Part shown: one piece after another, positions 11,289 through 22,862 of the stretch
How positions within the stretch are numbered: the stretch's first letter is position 1
Layout of the letters: every line of letters starts with the position of its first letter
From: Circinella umbellata
Taxonomy: Eukaryota; Mucoromycota; Mucoromycetes; Mucorales; Lichtheimiaceae
Length of the DNA: 64,000 nt
Assembly: GCA_025093555.1 (NCBI GenBank)
Contig: JAIWNF010000041.1
Coordinates: forward strand, 248,001-312,000
Direction of reading: 5' to 3'
The notes under the pieces: model-generated
The model's input: only the letters and a program-made list of their open reading frames with translations
Databases searched by the model: none
What the model was told of the DNA's origin: nothing
Position numbers and translations under genes: made by a program

Positions 11289-14200
11289 TTATATTTTCTG
11301 TGTGTTTCCAAGAATAATTGGGTTATTCATCATATTCTTATAGACGTAATAGTATTTATTTTGTTGTATTGGTGATTTTAACACTCCAACGGCACACTCA
11401 ATAGATAAGACATCACATATGAATAATCGTTTTCCAGTTCCAAATGATGTCTTTCCAACAGGATATCCATATTTTGTTAGTTCAGTATTTTCATCCAAGC
11501 AGATCAAGCAAAGCATCTTATGTTGACCTTAAAAAATGTTATGAATAATTAGTTAACACAAAAGAAAATTGTGACATAGATATTTATAATCCTTCGTTAT
11601 CTAGTGTTTTTTTATCTGTATCATAATATATGCATACTCATATAACGATGCGTAAAGAATAAAATTGCTTCACCAAAATATGTTTTATATTCAGCTGAAT
11701 TATCACTACCAATACTATGAGAGGTAGACTTTTTTTTAGTATAGTAATCAGGTAATGATATCTTAAGAAACGTTCCATATCCTTTAAGTTTTGACAGTTC
11801 TGCACATTCATAAGTGGAACCATTCAGAAAAAGTCGTTGTCCAATGGTAATATTACTTTTGAGTATTGGTAGTGAAGTTGCTGAAATTCCTTTCTCATGG
11901 GCCCAGAAGTTTCGTAAGTAATGCATTAAGTTGTATGATCTTTTGTATTCGTCAGTTGTTGTTTCTTTCAAATGAGGACCCCAAAGTTCTGGTCCGGAGC
12001 CAGAGGAGTCAAAACACACAATTTTTTTGGATTGTTCATTTGAATCATTTTTGTCCGAGCATTCTCTTATTGTTCTTGTATAATATTGTTGTGCTGCCAT
12101 AAGCTCCATCTTATTTCCAGCTGATGTACCTGCATGTTGCGTTGATTTTATCCTTCTGTCATAAAAGCCTACCATTCTTTCCATACTTGCTGAATACACC
12201 CGAAGTGGACCGATTTGTTTGATTGAATCTGCAACATGTCGAATGTAATGAAAGCTAACAGTATAAAGATTTTTTGGAAATAATTCAGAGCTTGCAAATG
12301 AATGCCATTGTTGAAAAAACCTTTTATTAATAATATAAATTAAGTATAATGTTAGATAACAATGTCCCAATCTGTTTTAACATTAAATATGTTTTTATTA
12401 AAATGATACGTACTGTTCAATTTGTTTAACGTTTATATCACTCATTTCCCACGAAAGCGATATGCTACATCCTTTTACCAAAGCTGCCAGGGCATCGATT
12501 GCATCTACTGAACAGTTGGTGTTTTGAAGCTGTTCGATCACAATTGTTGGTATAACGTAAAGTAAAAGATCAATATAATCAATTCCTCGCACATCATTTG
12601 TTCTCGTTAAAACATCTAAAATAGAGAAATAAGATGAATAAAGCAGGGTACTTTCTGCTAACTAACTATTATATTCCTGATAAACCATATATATTTCAAC
12701 TATACCACACAGCCGACTTTCAAATACTGACGGCCACCTTGGTTGTGATGCTTTGATTGATCCACTAATTTCAGACTGTTGTGCTTTCGTCATCAGGAAA
12801 GGTGTGCGTAAAATTGGATTGGAGAACATGGCCCAAAGTTGTGGGCTAATGTTGCATCCATATAAGTGGAATTCATCAAGTCCAAAATTGAATACTGTAG
12901 TGAACGACTTCAACAATGCTAATGGACAAGGTGACTTAATATTATGGTCCTGTATATATAAAAGCAATTTATTAAATCCATTAACATAAAAAAAAGGGAT
13001 TTTCAAATACCAGCTAAATTACCTTATCCCCATCTTTGTAATCAATTATTTGTCTCTCGTCATCAAGCTCAATGGATCCAGGATAGTATCGACCAAAACC
13101 AGCTTTCGTGTTACTTCCGTCATTTTTTTTACTGATCGATAGTGAGCTTTCGCAGCGTTCAGAAGCTATCAAACATATACGACAGCCGAATTTGGATTGG
13201 TGACCTCCGTGATGAATTACCGATGCTATACCAGGACAGTCCCCTGATGCAATCACAAGATGTGCAGTAATTGTTCTTGTTACTCCATCGTCGCATACTA
13301 TATGCATTCCTTCAGTTTCCAGATTCATCAGTTCTTGATAAAGAGGGGAGAGAAAAGAATCGAGATTTCCACCTTTCGAAGTGGTTGGAATAATAGATAC
13401 TGTAATAATGTTTTTTTCTTTATATCTAGTAGAAGCGCAAAAATAAAATACAGATTAGTATTGAAATCAAACACATAATCCACTCTTGTATGTTATTACC
13501 TTTCCTCAGGCGGGAGATTTAATATCACAAGCATGACAATCGTCATGGAAGCTTTACTATGAATAAAAGGACGAAATCCATCTTGAAAGAGCGCCAACGC
13601 AATCGTATCAGAGCCCCATTGTTCCATTCCTCTTATTGCTTGTCCATCAAAAATGTCTTTGAATACGGTTTTTTGATAATTTAAAGTTGCAGGGTAATTA
13701 AGTAGCTCACGAGCTGTTTTGTGTGCTATGAATGCTCCAAGTTGTTCTGTGAGTGGAAGATATTGCATGGTAGCATAAGCTTTTTTTTCAATGTTTTGTT
13801 GACCATTTCTATATCGCTGCTTGCCACATTTTTTATTCGGGCAACTGGTTATATCATCAGATATATAAAGGTAGCAACCGTCAGGACAAATGTCAAATTC
13901 AAGCTTTTTCACAGGATACAAAGACACTAACAATTTTTCAGTAAGATAAGGTGATAAGATATGAAGGAAATAGTAATCTTGATGTCGATTAGGTACTATT
14001 AAATCATGGAGAAAGAAAATGAGAAACGCAAGGAACTACATATAAACGTGCTTAAAAAATATATTCGTACCGAATTGGCTTTCGCTTGCGGTAACAATGT
14101 TGTTAATCAACTTTACGAGCCGTTCGTGAGCAGCCCGTGGTATAACAAATTCATCTATAATTTTTAAAAGTTCTAAACTGAATTCCTCTGAAAGCCCCAT

Positions 14201-14770
14201 ATGATGCTCTTCCGTAATATTTGGGTCGAATATTAGACCACTAGTGTTGTTGTTGCAACTGTTGATATTGTTTGTTACACCACTTGTTTCCTCATTATTT
14301 ATTTGGGGGGAGTCAATGATGTTATCCTCATCCTTATCGGGATCTGCCAATGTACATATGAACTGGACGGGATCGTCATCCATCACGTCACAGTCATAGT
14401 AATCTCCATCATCATAGGGTTCATTATTATCGGACAGATAATCCGTTATCATTGTATTGTTCTGTTGTTGTGATGGTGGTAAAATAGAAAAACTGTTTTC
14501 TGTCATGTGTTTGATTAAAGAAGAAGAAGATGGTGCGATCGATGTTGTTCCTGATTCTATTGGTATTGTTGTTGTGCCTGAAGGGATCGTTAAAGATTCT
14601 GGTGTCGTAATCACATCATTTGAATGATTAGATTTATGTCGTTTTGCAACCGATCTGCTTCTAATAGATTCCGAAACTGACTTGCTGTACTTATTTTCAA
14701 AACATTCCTGTTTATGTGCTGTTAATTTTGCAAGTGTGTAATAATCTCCACAATATGGACACTGAACCAT
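11289..14770 (-). CDS. tnp2-family (CACTA) transposase, copy 2 (988 aa, seven exons)
   Basis: Exons in transcription order: 14770-14071, 13995-13500, 13425-13023, 12949-12706, 12615-12414, 12320-11638, 11527-11289. Translated product identical to that at 5748-9229: zinc finger at residues 4-23, tnp2 core with DGFRPF, LPPEERYKEKN and SGDCPG motifs, no stops or frameshifts. It keeps its own divergent promoter (14771-14949). Since the two copies are indistinguishable, transcript reads cannot be assigned to one copy. Confidence 0.86.
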
Positions 14771-14949
14771 CTTCAGTTAGATTCTTTTTTTAAAAAATAA
14801 AAAAAATGAGTAAAAAAATTACACATGTAAAATTATAAACACCTAAAAAAAGGAGAAAAACACGGAAAGTTACACAAATATCCCCTTTTATTATTGTCCC
14901 TTTTTTTGTTTCTTTCTCCTTCCAACCTTTAATAAAAACATCTTTTATA
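14771..14949. promoter_or_regulatory. Bidirectional promoter of CACTA-like copy 2
   Basis: Mirror image of 5569-5747, between divergent accessory and transposase genes. Confidence 0.6.
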
Positions 14950-16144
14950 ATGCCCCCAAAAAAACCTGTCAAAGCAAAAACTACCACTGATGAATTTTTA
15001 GCACTGAAACAACAATTGAGATCTATCAATGATGTTGTTATATTGCATGAGACTATGGAAGAAATTCAAAAAACTGTTTCAAACATGGATGAAGCTCAGA
15101 AAGAGAATCAAAGAAGTATGTCAAATTCATTGGATGAACTGAAGATAATGATAGAAAAGTTGTTTGAAGGTTTTTCAACATCAACATCAATAGTAGCTGC
15201 GGATGAAAGCTCACGGCAATCTGCTTCTGAAAACATGATTGGAGCACCAATGAATTATATTACATCTAATGGAGAAAGAAAGCCTCATTTTCTTACAATT
15301 CGTAAAAAACATATTATACAAGTAATCAAGGCATCTAGTAATACATTGTCTGAACAAAAGGCTGAGTCACTTTACAAAGGAACAATCACTATCCGCGTCA
15401 ACACATTAAAAACAATGATCAAACGCCTTGGAATACAGTTGTTGACATTACCATCCAACATGGATGAAGATGAAACAGAGAGTGCTGAACAGGAAGAGAG
15501 TGAGGAAACAAGAAGTAATAACAATCACTCTATGTTACCAGGTCAAAGTGATGAATCTTTGCAGACCTTGGATGATGAATATACTAATAGTGACTGGACT
15601 TGGAAAAAAATTGATTATCACGAAAAAGAAATTGCTATTCAATCTTTTACATTAGCAGTAAAAGAATCTACTGGTGTTGACTACAGCAAATGTGTAGGAA
15701 ATTGGGCTACAAACCATATGCTACAAGAGGGCTGGACTAATATGTTGAAAGGAAAATATGTGAAAAAAGAATATACAGGTGATAACGAAGAAACCATAAG
15801 CTCTTCAACATTATCATCAAATACTAATCAAAATATATTAAGGTTTGATTGATATGAATATTTTATTCTGGAAATATGCTTCTATTTTTTTATTAAAATT
15901 ATCAGCAATGTTATTAACTATTACAACATTAGAAATATCAATGAACATTGGGGATCAGAAACAGAGTAAGCAGTATAATACAGAAACATGTTGAGATAAA
16001 CAGAATAGAATGATAACTAACTCTTTTATTCGGATTACTTCTACTAGACATGAAGATCATGCAATGGAACCTGTCCCATCAGGAATCGCTGGAATGGATA
16101 ATTACTTTAATAATGATCAGGAGGTAATTAATAAAATTCTTTAA
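14950..16144 (+). CDS. Accessory protein of CACTA-like element, copy 2 (329 aa, two exons)
   Basis: Exon 1 is 14950-15842, intron 15843-16047, exon 2 is 16048-16144. Identical in translation to 4374-5568: basic N-terminus, coiled coil, acidic linker, and a C-terminal exon beginning HEDHAMEPVPSG. If the intron is retained, the frame ends at 15852 after 300 residues. Candidate TnpA-like DNA-binding partner of the transposase, inferred from position only. Confidence 0.75.
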
Positions 16145-16511
16145 ATACATGTACATTATCATATTGTTGATATCGGTCCTGGTCATATATATCATTTATA
16201 AATATATAGATAAATTTCGAATAAATAAAATGGCATATCTATGTATCATCATATTTCGCTTTAAAATTATTTTAAATAAACAATTATTATATTAGTGTTT
16301 AGATGTTGGTTTGAAGAAACTATTACGTAGATATATGTAACTTTTGTTTATGGTCTTTATTGTAAAGTGGAGTTATATCATGTTGTGTTCTCTGGTGTTT
16401 TTTTACGTTCTTTCTTTTAATGTAAACTTCCGTTAAACTCTGTTATCTCTTTTCACGTGGATTTTCAATTTTCACCTTATTTTTACAGAACCTTAAACTA
16501 CAATACAACCA

Positions 16512-16542
16512 CATAATTTTACAGTGAAGATTTTCCGGGGTG
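16512..16542 (-). repeat. Terminal inverted repeat, outer end of copy 2 and right limit of palindrome
   Basis: Ends AGATTTTCCGGGGTG. Perfect inverse of 3976-4006. The next base (T16543) already fails to pair with T3975. Confidence 0.9.
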
Positions 16543-16623
16543 TATTTTTCTTACAGATTCCATTTAAAGCATCACATTTTTTTGATCCTATCATTTAACT
16601 TACCTTTTTAATTACTTATTTAT

Positions 16624-18491
16624 AGAATGCCTAAAAGAAATCGTTCAGAAATTGATCAACCTGAATAAATAAAAACTGGTGGTAGCAATCAGAAAAATAT
16701 TATTATCAATCAAGAAGATGAAGAAGTTCAGTAGGAGATTTACCAGTCTTTGACCACTATTAGAAACTCTCTGGTGTGAAAATCAACAAGTGAAATAAAA
16801 GATGATTTTCCAACTGAAAAACTTTAACAATCTTGCTCCACGGCTTCCAAGAAAGATATAAGTAACATTCAAGAACAAGTTCAATTAAGTGAAGCAGCTT
16901 CATATCAAGTAACTATTGATAATTGCAATAATATAATTATAATAATAAAGAAATAAGTCATGTATATTGACTATTGCTTACTAACTATCATTTGCTCTTA
17001 GTTTTTTGAAACGGACGATGTAATACTTCCAGACTCTTTATTATCCATTGGAACAGCTATCAAAAGGGCGTGTTTAAGAAACTATGGTAAATACGCTGCA
17101 TTACAAGAAAAAGAAAGAAATATCATAGAGTAAGTGTTGACAAAATATATGAACTATTGTTTATAAGAATATACTGTCAACAATAATTACTTTCTTTTTT
17201 TATTTTCTTTGTATTTAGCTTAGGAGCCAATTTAATTTATGATACCGCGAAAGGAAATTGTATTCAATAGGATTTGTTTGATATTGATCAATGGAGATAG
17301 ACTTATAATTGATATCAGCCTTGGTTTATGATTCTGAGTGTGTTCTTGATTATGATGATGATGTTCATATGAAAGTGGAAGAAATAGAAAAGGAATTCAT
17401 TTGATTTCCTTGGTTTCCACTTACCCAAGACAAGTAGTAATATATTATACACAAGGATTTCCAGACGTGATGTAGGTGCTGGTCATGGTTTTGCTAAGAA
17501 AGAAGAATTTAAGCAAAAAGGTGTTGAATCCATTTTATTTGATTTTTATTCTGAATAGTAAGTATTATAGAATAATATAATTGAGGACAGAGAAAATTCG
17601 TTATGGGTATTCATATCTAATTAATGAATCTTAAAGTGTTAAAGTGCTTCAATCTTGACTAAAATTGTTCAGACGTGACTTGGATATTACTGAAGGTGAT
17701 TGGACCGTTAAAGTATGGGCACCTATGTTAGAAAATGTTATAAGGGATGATGAAGATTTATGTCTTAGATGATAAGTATTGAATTATGATGTGATTATAT
17801 TGTATATTATCTCAATTATATCATGTAATTATTATTGGTAATGACACTGGGTATTAATGTAGGGTGAAAGCATCAGTGATTGCTCCAAGGTAGTAGAAGG
17901 TCAAATCAGTTTCAAAGTAGATGTACAGTAAGAGTCGTTCGTAATAATTATGGTGTGCAGAAAAGTAAACGAGAATCAGATATGGGAAATAGAGAGTTGG
18001 GCAAGGCACACCCCTCTATTAGTAAAATTGCTAATGACAAAGCAAAATTATATATTGAAAGCAAATGTGTAGTTGATAAATTGATTGCTGAAATTCTGGG
18101 TAGTATTCATTTAAGTGCTCCACAATACAACTTGCAGGTATTATGGCTGAACTTGCTGCTCAGTAGTATATATTATAATATTATGTTCAATACAATCCTA
18201 ACAACTGATGGGTGTATAATAGGTTTGGAAGCAAAATTATACTCTTTAAAGCTTGAAGAAGATGGCGTGTATGTTGGTGTATTAGAAGATCAATGTACCC
18301 TTCCAACTACTGCGAGTAACCTCCGTCAATTGCAAGATACTTACAAACTACTCCAAAAATTTTATCAAGCAACAAAGAAAATAGCCGATGAATTGAACAA
18401 AAAAGGAGGTGATCAAAACGCTGTGAATATACTTCGTCCTACCTGGATCCCCCCAAAAAAACTTACACATATTAAACCTCTTCCTGTCTAG
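16624..18491 (+). pseudogene. Decayed multi-exon gene of an unknown expanded family (copy 1)
   Basis: Begins MPKRNRSEIDQPE followed by an in-frame TAA. Exon-like blocks separated by GT-AG introns can be followed: KKDISNIQEQVQLSEAASYQ (to 16909), FFETDDVILPDSLLSIGTAIKRAC (from 17004), DWTVKVWAPMLENVI (about 17700), GESISDCSKVVEGQISFKV (about 17862), and a long C-terminal block 17956-18491 with KAHPSISKIANDKAKLY and LEAKLYSLKLEEDGVYVG. At least five in-frame stops and several frame changes disable it. The block order matches other fragments in this window (32224-33473, 36390-37317, 45000-46224). I do not know the function. Such families are common as hypothetical proteins in Mucoromycota. It abuts the palindrome. 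Confidence 0.6.
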
Positions 18492-18654
18492 CTATTTTCA
18501 TAAATTTATCCTTCTTCTACATTCATCCCTTCAAAGTCACAATTTTTTTCTCAAAACTTTTATGACATGTACATATGCTCCCAAAAAACTGTAAAAACCT
18601 AAAATAATGTATAATACTTTATTCAATTGTATACCCAGGTATATCAAAAATACA

Positions 18655-20098
18655 TAAAAGTTAATCAAATTCGAAACCAACTTTATGCCGAGCTACTTGC
18701 TCTGTATATCTGATATGAAAGTGATTCCAGATTCTAAAATTCACGAAGGGTATCATGCTTTATTATTCATGGAACTAATCTGGTGAAATTTTGATAGATG
18801 AAACAACAAAAAAAAGTTACTGTATGAATTAAGGGAAATCACAAGACTGTATATCCAGGCAAGACTGTACGAACAAAACCAAAAGGTCGAAAACGAATCA
18901 CACCCAAAGTCAAGTTTGTCGAGATAGGCAAGAATTTTAATATAGAATATATTTGGTATGATTAACCGTCCATCAATCAAAACGACGAAAAGAAAAAATA
19001 TAGTGAAATACATCAAATGCATAAAATATATGCCAATGCCTATTGTACAATAGCATTGGTACCTGAATTAACAATAGAGACTCCTAAATACATATTTTCC
19101 TGCTATTTACATGCCTGAGAGTTCTTTGAGTAAAGCTGAATGGATGAAGTGCTTGTGGACTTTGGAAGAAACCCTAATGTCATTGAAAATGCTATTGATG
19201 GGTCACAAGATTTATTGTTGGTGGTATCGCCTATCCACCAAACGTACAAACCCAATTTTTGATAGTAAATTAAATTACGACATGGCCACTATCTTACATT
19301 ATGTGAACATATGCACTAGCACCAAAAAACACGATTGCATATTTGCACTTGCCAATATTTTTCCTAATGTTATAAAAAAAACTTAGAACTGATTACAATC
19401 AAGATATTCAAGAGTTGATATACAATCTTAGGGTCTTCTAGCCAAAAAAAAATATTAGTATTCTGGGTTTTGGAAACTATACATCGAATAATAACAAAAG
19501 CATATATAGCGTTATCTGACAACAGTACCAAAGATAACAGCACAACCAAAACAGAATGTAACATATTCATTCAAAAGTTCGACTTACCATCCTGAACTAG
19601 TATTTATGGCCAACATTTTAAATGTGGTTGCTACGTACATAACATTTTAGAGCTTTATATATCAGTGTTGTGGAATGATGAATGAGCAATATCATAGTGA
19701 AATTTTTAAGCCCTCAGTCCATTGAGAGTATACTTCTGCCTTTACCTCAACAAGAAGGTTTCACGAAAAAAGAACTCATAGGAGTTTACACAATATCTTC
19801 AAGGGTACGGAAACTATGGCCTGAAGATTACTAAGACACCCATGTCCTTCTTCAAAAATTATCGCATTTTGTGCCACTTAAAAATGCGAATTTTCAGTGG
19901 ATAACGAGAATTTTTGATTTTTCAATTACAGGGTGGAACCTATGTGACCTAGTTGAAATATTTGAAGATACTGGCCAATATGTGCTACTTGATGGAATAC
20001 GTTTTACAAATTCTGTCTTTAGTTTTGAAACATATTACCCTATTATCAAAAAGGATGGCAAATGTTTGAAATTCATTAAATATAATGATACCAAATAA
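18655..20098 (+). pseudogene. HET-domain protein pseudogene
   Basis: Fragments in several frames align in order with the four intact HET genes of this window. They are FMPSYLLCISDMKVIPDSK (about 18683), YSWN-stop-SGEILIDE, GNHKTVYPGKTV, VKFVEIGKNFNIEYIWYD with a stop replacing the following Gln, MHKIYANAYCTIALVPELT, EWMKCLWTLEETLMS (19138), KKHDCIFALANIFPNV, and the C-terminal DTGQYVLLDGIRF...YYPIIKKDGKC. Ends at TAA 20096-20098. The conserved N-terminal signature is lost or unrecognisable. It lies on the opposite strand from the other HET genes. Confidence 0.85.
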
Positions 20099-21308
20099 TA
20101 GTATTCTATCATTATATTTATATTCGCTTTTATTTTTTTGGAATTTTTTTCAGTAATAGCTTCTTTAAATATATATAATTCTACCCATCCCTGCCGCAAG
20201 GAAAAAACGGCCATATCCTCCAAAGGCACCAGGTACTAAATAAACTTTTTAAAAATCTTTCACTTACTCATTCTAACCAACTACTAGTTCTAAATGTGCT
20301 CAATGATTTTCTTAATTCAATGTGTGGATCTATTGTAATACCGCGGTACAACCTCACAAAGTGAATGTTCTTAATTTTACACTCTCAAATATTATTTTTT
20401 CATTTCGTTAAATTTCACACAAGAAAACAATGAACCCAAAGTATATATCTTATTATCAAAATAAAAAAAATATAAATGATGTTTTATACATTAGATATAG
20501 ATATGTAATATCACTGTAGTACAGAAAATCATATACTTTAATACATTTGTTTACGTACGTACTGATAAACATGAAGAGCATTCAAAATTATGGCGAGCTT
20601 ATATGAAATAATATACTATAGTTCAGTGATTATTTACTAATCGTTTAACTCTGAAATTTCAAGATATACCACAAATAAGTATGGATTATTTTTATTTATA
20701 AGATAAGTATGTTATTTTCTGCGGCATTTAGTAATAAGTTACGTTATCAAACAAACCATTGTCTTCTCATTTATTCCCATTCCTTGGTGAGATGATATCA
20801 TTCTTATACGTTTACGTACATAATTAATATTATTGATATAATCGGCTATTGCTTTAATATAGTTTATCTAATCGATTTAGACTGGCTTCTAATAGCTTAT
20901 ATTTGGCTGTTTGAAAACTAAATAAATAATCTCAATGAAAAGAATACGTTTTTGTTTATTATTCCAAATGAGTGTGAAAAGTAGTAAAAAATAAATGATC
21001 TCTCTTTTTTATAAGAATCTAAGGTCATATTACACTGTTTTTTGTTATGAACCCTATTCCCCATTTATGTGTATTCTTCATGTTATTCATATTCTGTATA
21101 GGCGTATTATGTATTATTGTCTTAATAGTGTAATTGAAATTAGTTCATATGGTAGTGTTTTAAAAAAAAGAAAAAATTGACAGCCAACAAATTTATTGGT
21201 TGCATTTAGCCAGCGGAATTTTTAGTGGATACCTTCTTTTTATTTGACCGTTCTTTTTTCACTAAAGTCTGTATTTCTTTTTTTTTTTAATCTTTAAAAC
21301 ACATAATC
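20099..21308. other. Intergenic; promoter region of SPT4
   Basis: No coding blocks seen. Contains TACGTACGTAC near 20553 and a long poly-T tract at 21281-21288 just before SPT4. Confidence 0.5.
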
Positions 21309-22032
21309 ATGGCACAGGTTTTACCAGCTGATAAGAAACAATTAAGAGCATGTTTATTATGTTCTCTTGTTAAGGTAAAGTATTTAATTCTATATATAAT
21401 TAAATAATGAATAATAATAAGCAACAACAACAATAATAATAAATAATAACGATACATTAGATCTAAAAACTTTTTTTTTATTGTTTCTTTATATTTATAT
21501 GATCAAAAAAAAAATGGATTAGAATGCAAGTCAATTTCGTGCTAATGGTTGTGAAAATTGTGACGATATTTTAAGAATGCGTGATTATCCTGAACGTGTA
21601 TCAGAATGTACATCAAGTAAATTTGAAGGGTAAAAAAGAAAGATCTTTATATTATGCATCGGATGTGTAGGAAGGAGAAGATGTGAATTTTTTCCTTTCT
21701 TTTATATGTATATATAATGAGGTTAATAAATATTCAAATTATTATTTATAAAATTAGTGTTATTGCATTAATGCAACCTCCAGAAAGTTGGGTAGCTCGA
21801 TGGCAACGTATTGGTAAGTTTTATTTTATATATAGGTTTTGGAATGGTGGGGGGGGTTGCTCTCTCTCTCTCTCTCTTATGAATAAGGTATTAATATGAA
21901 TAATTATTAGATAAATTTACACGAGGTGTATATGCCATTCGAGTTTATGGACGGATACCTGAAGATGTTGAAGATGATTTAGAAAGAAAAGGAATTGTTT
22001 ATAGACCAAGAGATGGAAGTGTAAAAGATTAA
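21309..22032 (+). CDS. SPT4: Transcription elongation factor Spt4 (116 aa, four exons)
   Basis: Exons 21309-21374, 21523-21629, 21758-21813, 21911-22032; 351 nt in frame. Spt4 is the small zinc-binding partner of Spt5 (DSIF/NusG-like complex) that promotes RNA polymerase II processivity in the nucleus. The zinc ribbon is visible: C15 and C18 (RACLLC) pair with NGCENC in exon 2. The family core PPESWVARWQRIDKF is assembled across introns 3 and 4, followed by GVYAIRVYGRIPEDVEDDL near the C-terminus. Length is normal for the family (about 100-120 aa). Start at the ATG giving MAQVLPADKKQLRACLLC. Convergent with the RRM gene. Intact, with no sign of transposon damage despite the neighbouring pseudogenes. 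Confidence 0.96.
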
Positions 22033-22862
22033 AAAAAAAGTAAAGGAATTGTATAAAGTTGTCCTCCATACCCACTCTTCCCCTTCCCTCGACACTTTCT
22101 TTTTTTCATAAAGTGGGGAAGAAAACAAAACCGCCAAAAAAACAAGACTTACACACACACACAATTAAAATTTTATTGTTTGTCTACGTAGAAAATATGA
22201 GGAAATGAATTGGATTTATTAAAATATGGATGTTAATTGGATTATGAAATGACTATTTTTGGGATGAAATATCACATTTGGGATTTAAACTTTAAAAGTG
22301 GGGGTTGTTTTTAATAGGTTTATCATTTAACAATAACATCTTTTTTGTTTGTTTGAGATATACGTAACATCAAAGAAAATAGATGATATATATATTATAT
22401 ATGATGATAATAATAATAATAATAATAAAACAAACAAACAAAAAAATAAAAAGGGCATAGCAAAAAGAAAAAAAAAGATAAAAGAGAAGGGGGAATATAA
22501 TGAATGCAAATATAATAATAATAAAAAAAAGAGAGAGAGAGAGCAGGGATAAGACTAAAACAGATAATAAAGAGTGAGGTTATAAAAGCACAAAAAGTAA
22601 TAATAAAAAAAGAATGATGGATAAGAAAAATAAAATGATATGGAACAACAAAAAAAGAGAGAGTGAAAGAAGTTCAAAAGGTAATATAAATAACAAGAAT
22701 ATATGTATATGATAATACTACAACATAATAATAATAAATAAATAATAAAACAAAAAGAGAGAAATGCATATGATTTAAGATATAGATTGAAAGAAGTAGG
22801 AACCTTGTTTGTTACTGAAAAAAAAAATAGAATATCCGTTCATTTAGGGATGAAACAAAGAG
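22033..22862. other. Convergent 3' intergenic region, low complexity
   Basis: Between SPT4 and the RRM gene. Contains an (AAT)n run near 22404-22430, GA repeats near 22530, and a CA run near 22152. No gene. Confidence 0.6.

Larger units (their letters stand above)
3976..16542. repeat. 12.57-kb palindrome (two inverted 6.2-kb arms, 183-bp unpaired centre)
   Basis: Every feature in the left arm has an identical inverted partner, with coordinates always summing to 20518, so the compared arms contain no net indel. All protein translations compared are identical between arms. Pairing starts exactly at C3976/G16542, the outermost base of the CACCCCGG terminal repeat, and ends at about 10167/10351. 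I found single-base mismatches only near the middle, at 9997/10521, 10133/10385 and 10152/10366, after which pairing collapses. I did not compare every base of the coding arms. The left flank is the DDE-type transposon and the right flank is an unrelated decayed gene, so the palindrome is not simply a fold-back read end. An assembly artefact remains possible. Confidence 0.95.
11029..16542 (-). mobile_element. CACTA/EnSpm-like (tnp2) transposon, copy 2 (inverted)
   Basis: Inverse copy of 3976-9489, with the same 5514-bp length and terminal repeats. Its outer end at 16542 coincides exactly with the end of the palindrome. Both immediate flanks read TA (…TTTA before 11029; TATT… after 16542). This could be a 2-bp target duplication or chance in AT-rich DNA. 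Confidence 0.85.

Noticed and set aside
3976..16542. Two independent inverted insertions of the same transposon
   Set aside because: The arms also share 0.7 kb of the same interrupted host element, with the same frameshift, so the insertion plus flank was duplicated as a unit.
3970..16550. Target-site duplication around the palindrome or around single elements
   Set aside because: Outer flanks are AAT and TAT, and copy 1 flanks are AAT and TAA. Only a TA/TA pair around copy 2 matches, which is not meaningful in such AT-rich DNA.
16624..17600. Repeat-induced point mutation as cause of the stops
   Set aside because: Every stop codon is by definition one C-to-T step from CAA, CAG or CGA, so the stops alone give no evidence. 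No intact parent is available for comparison.
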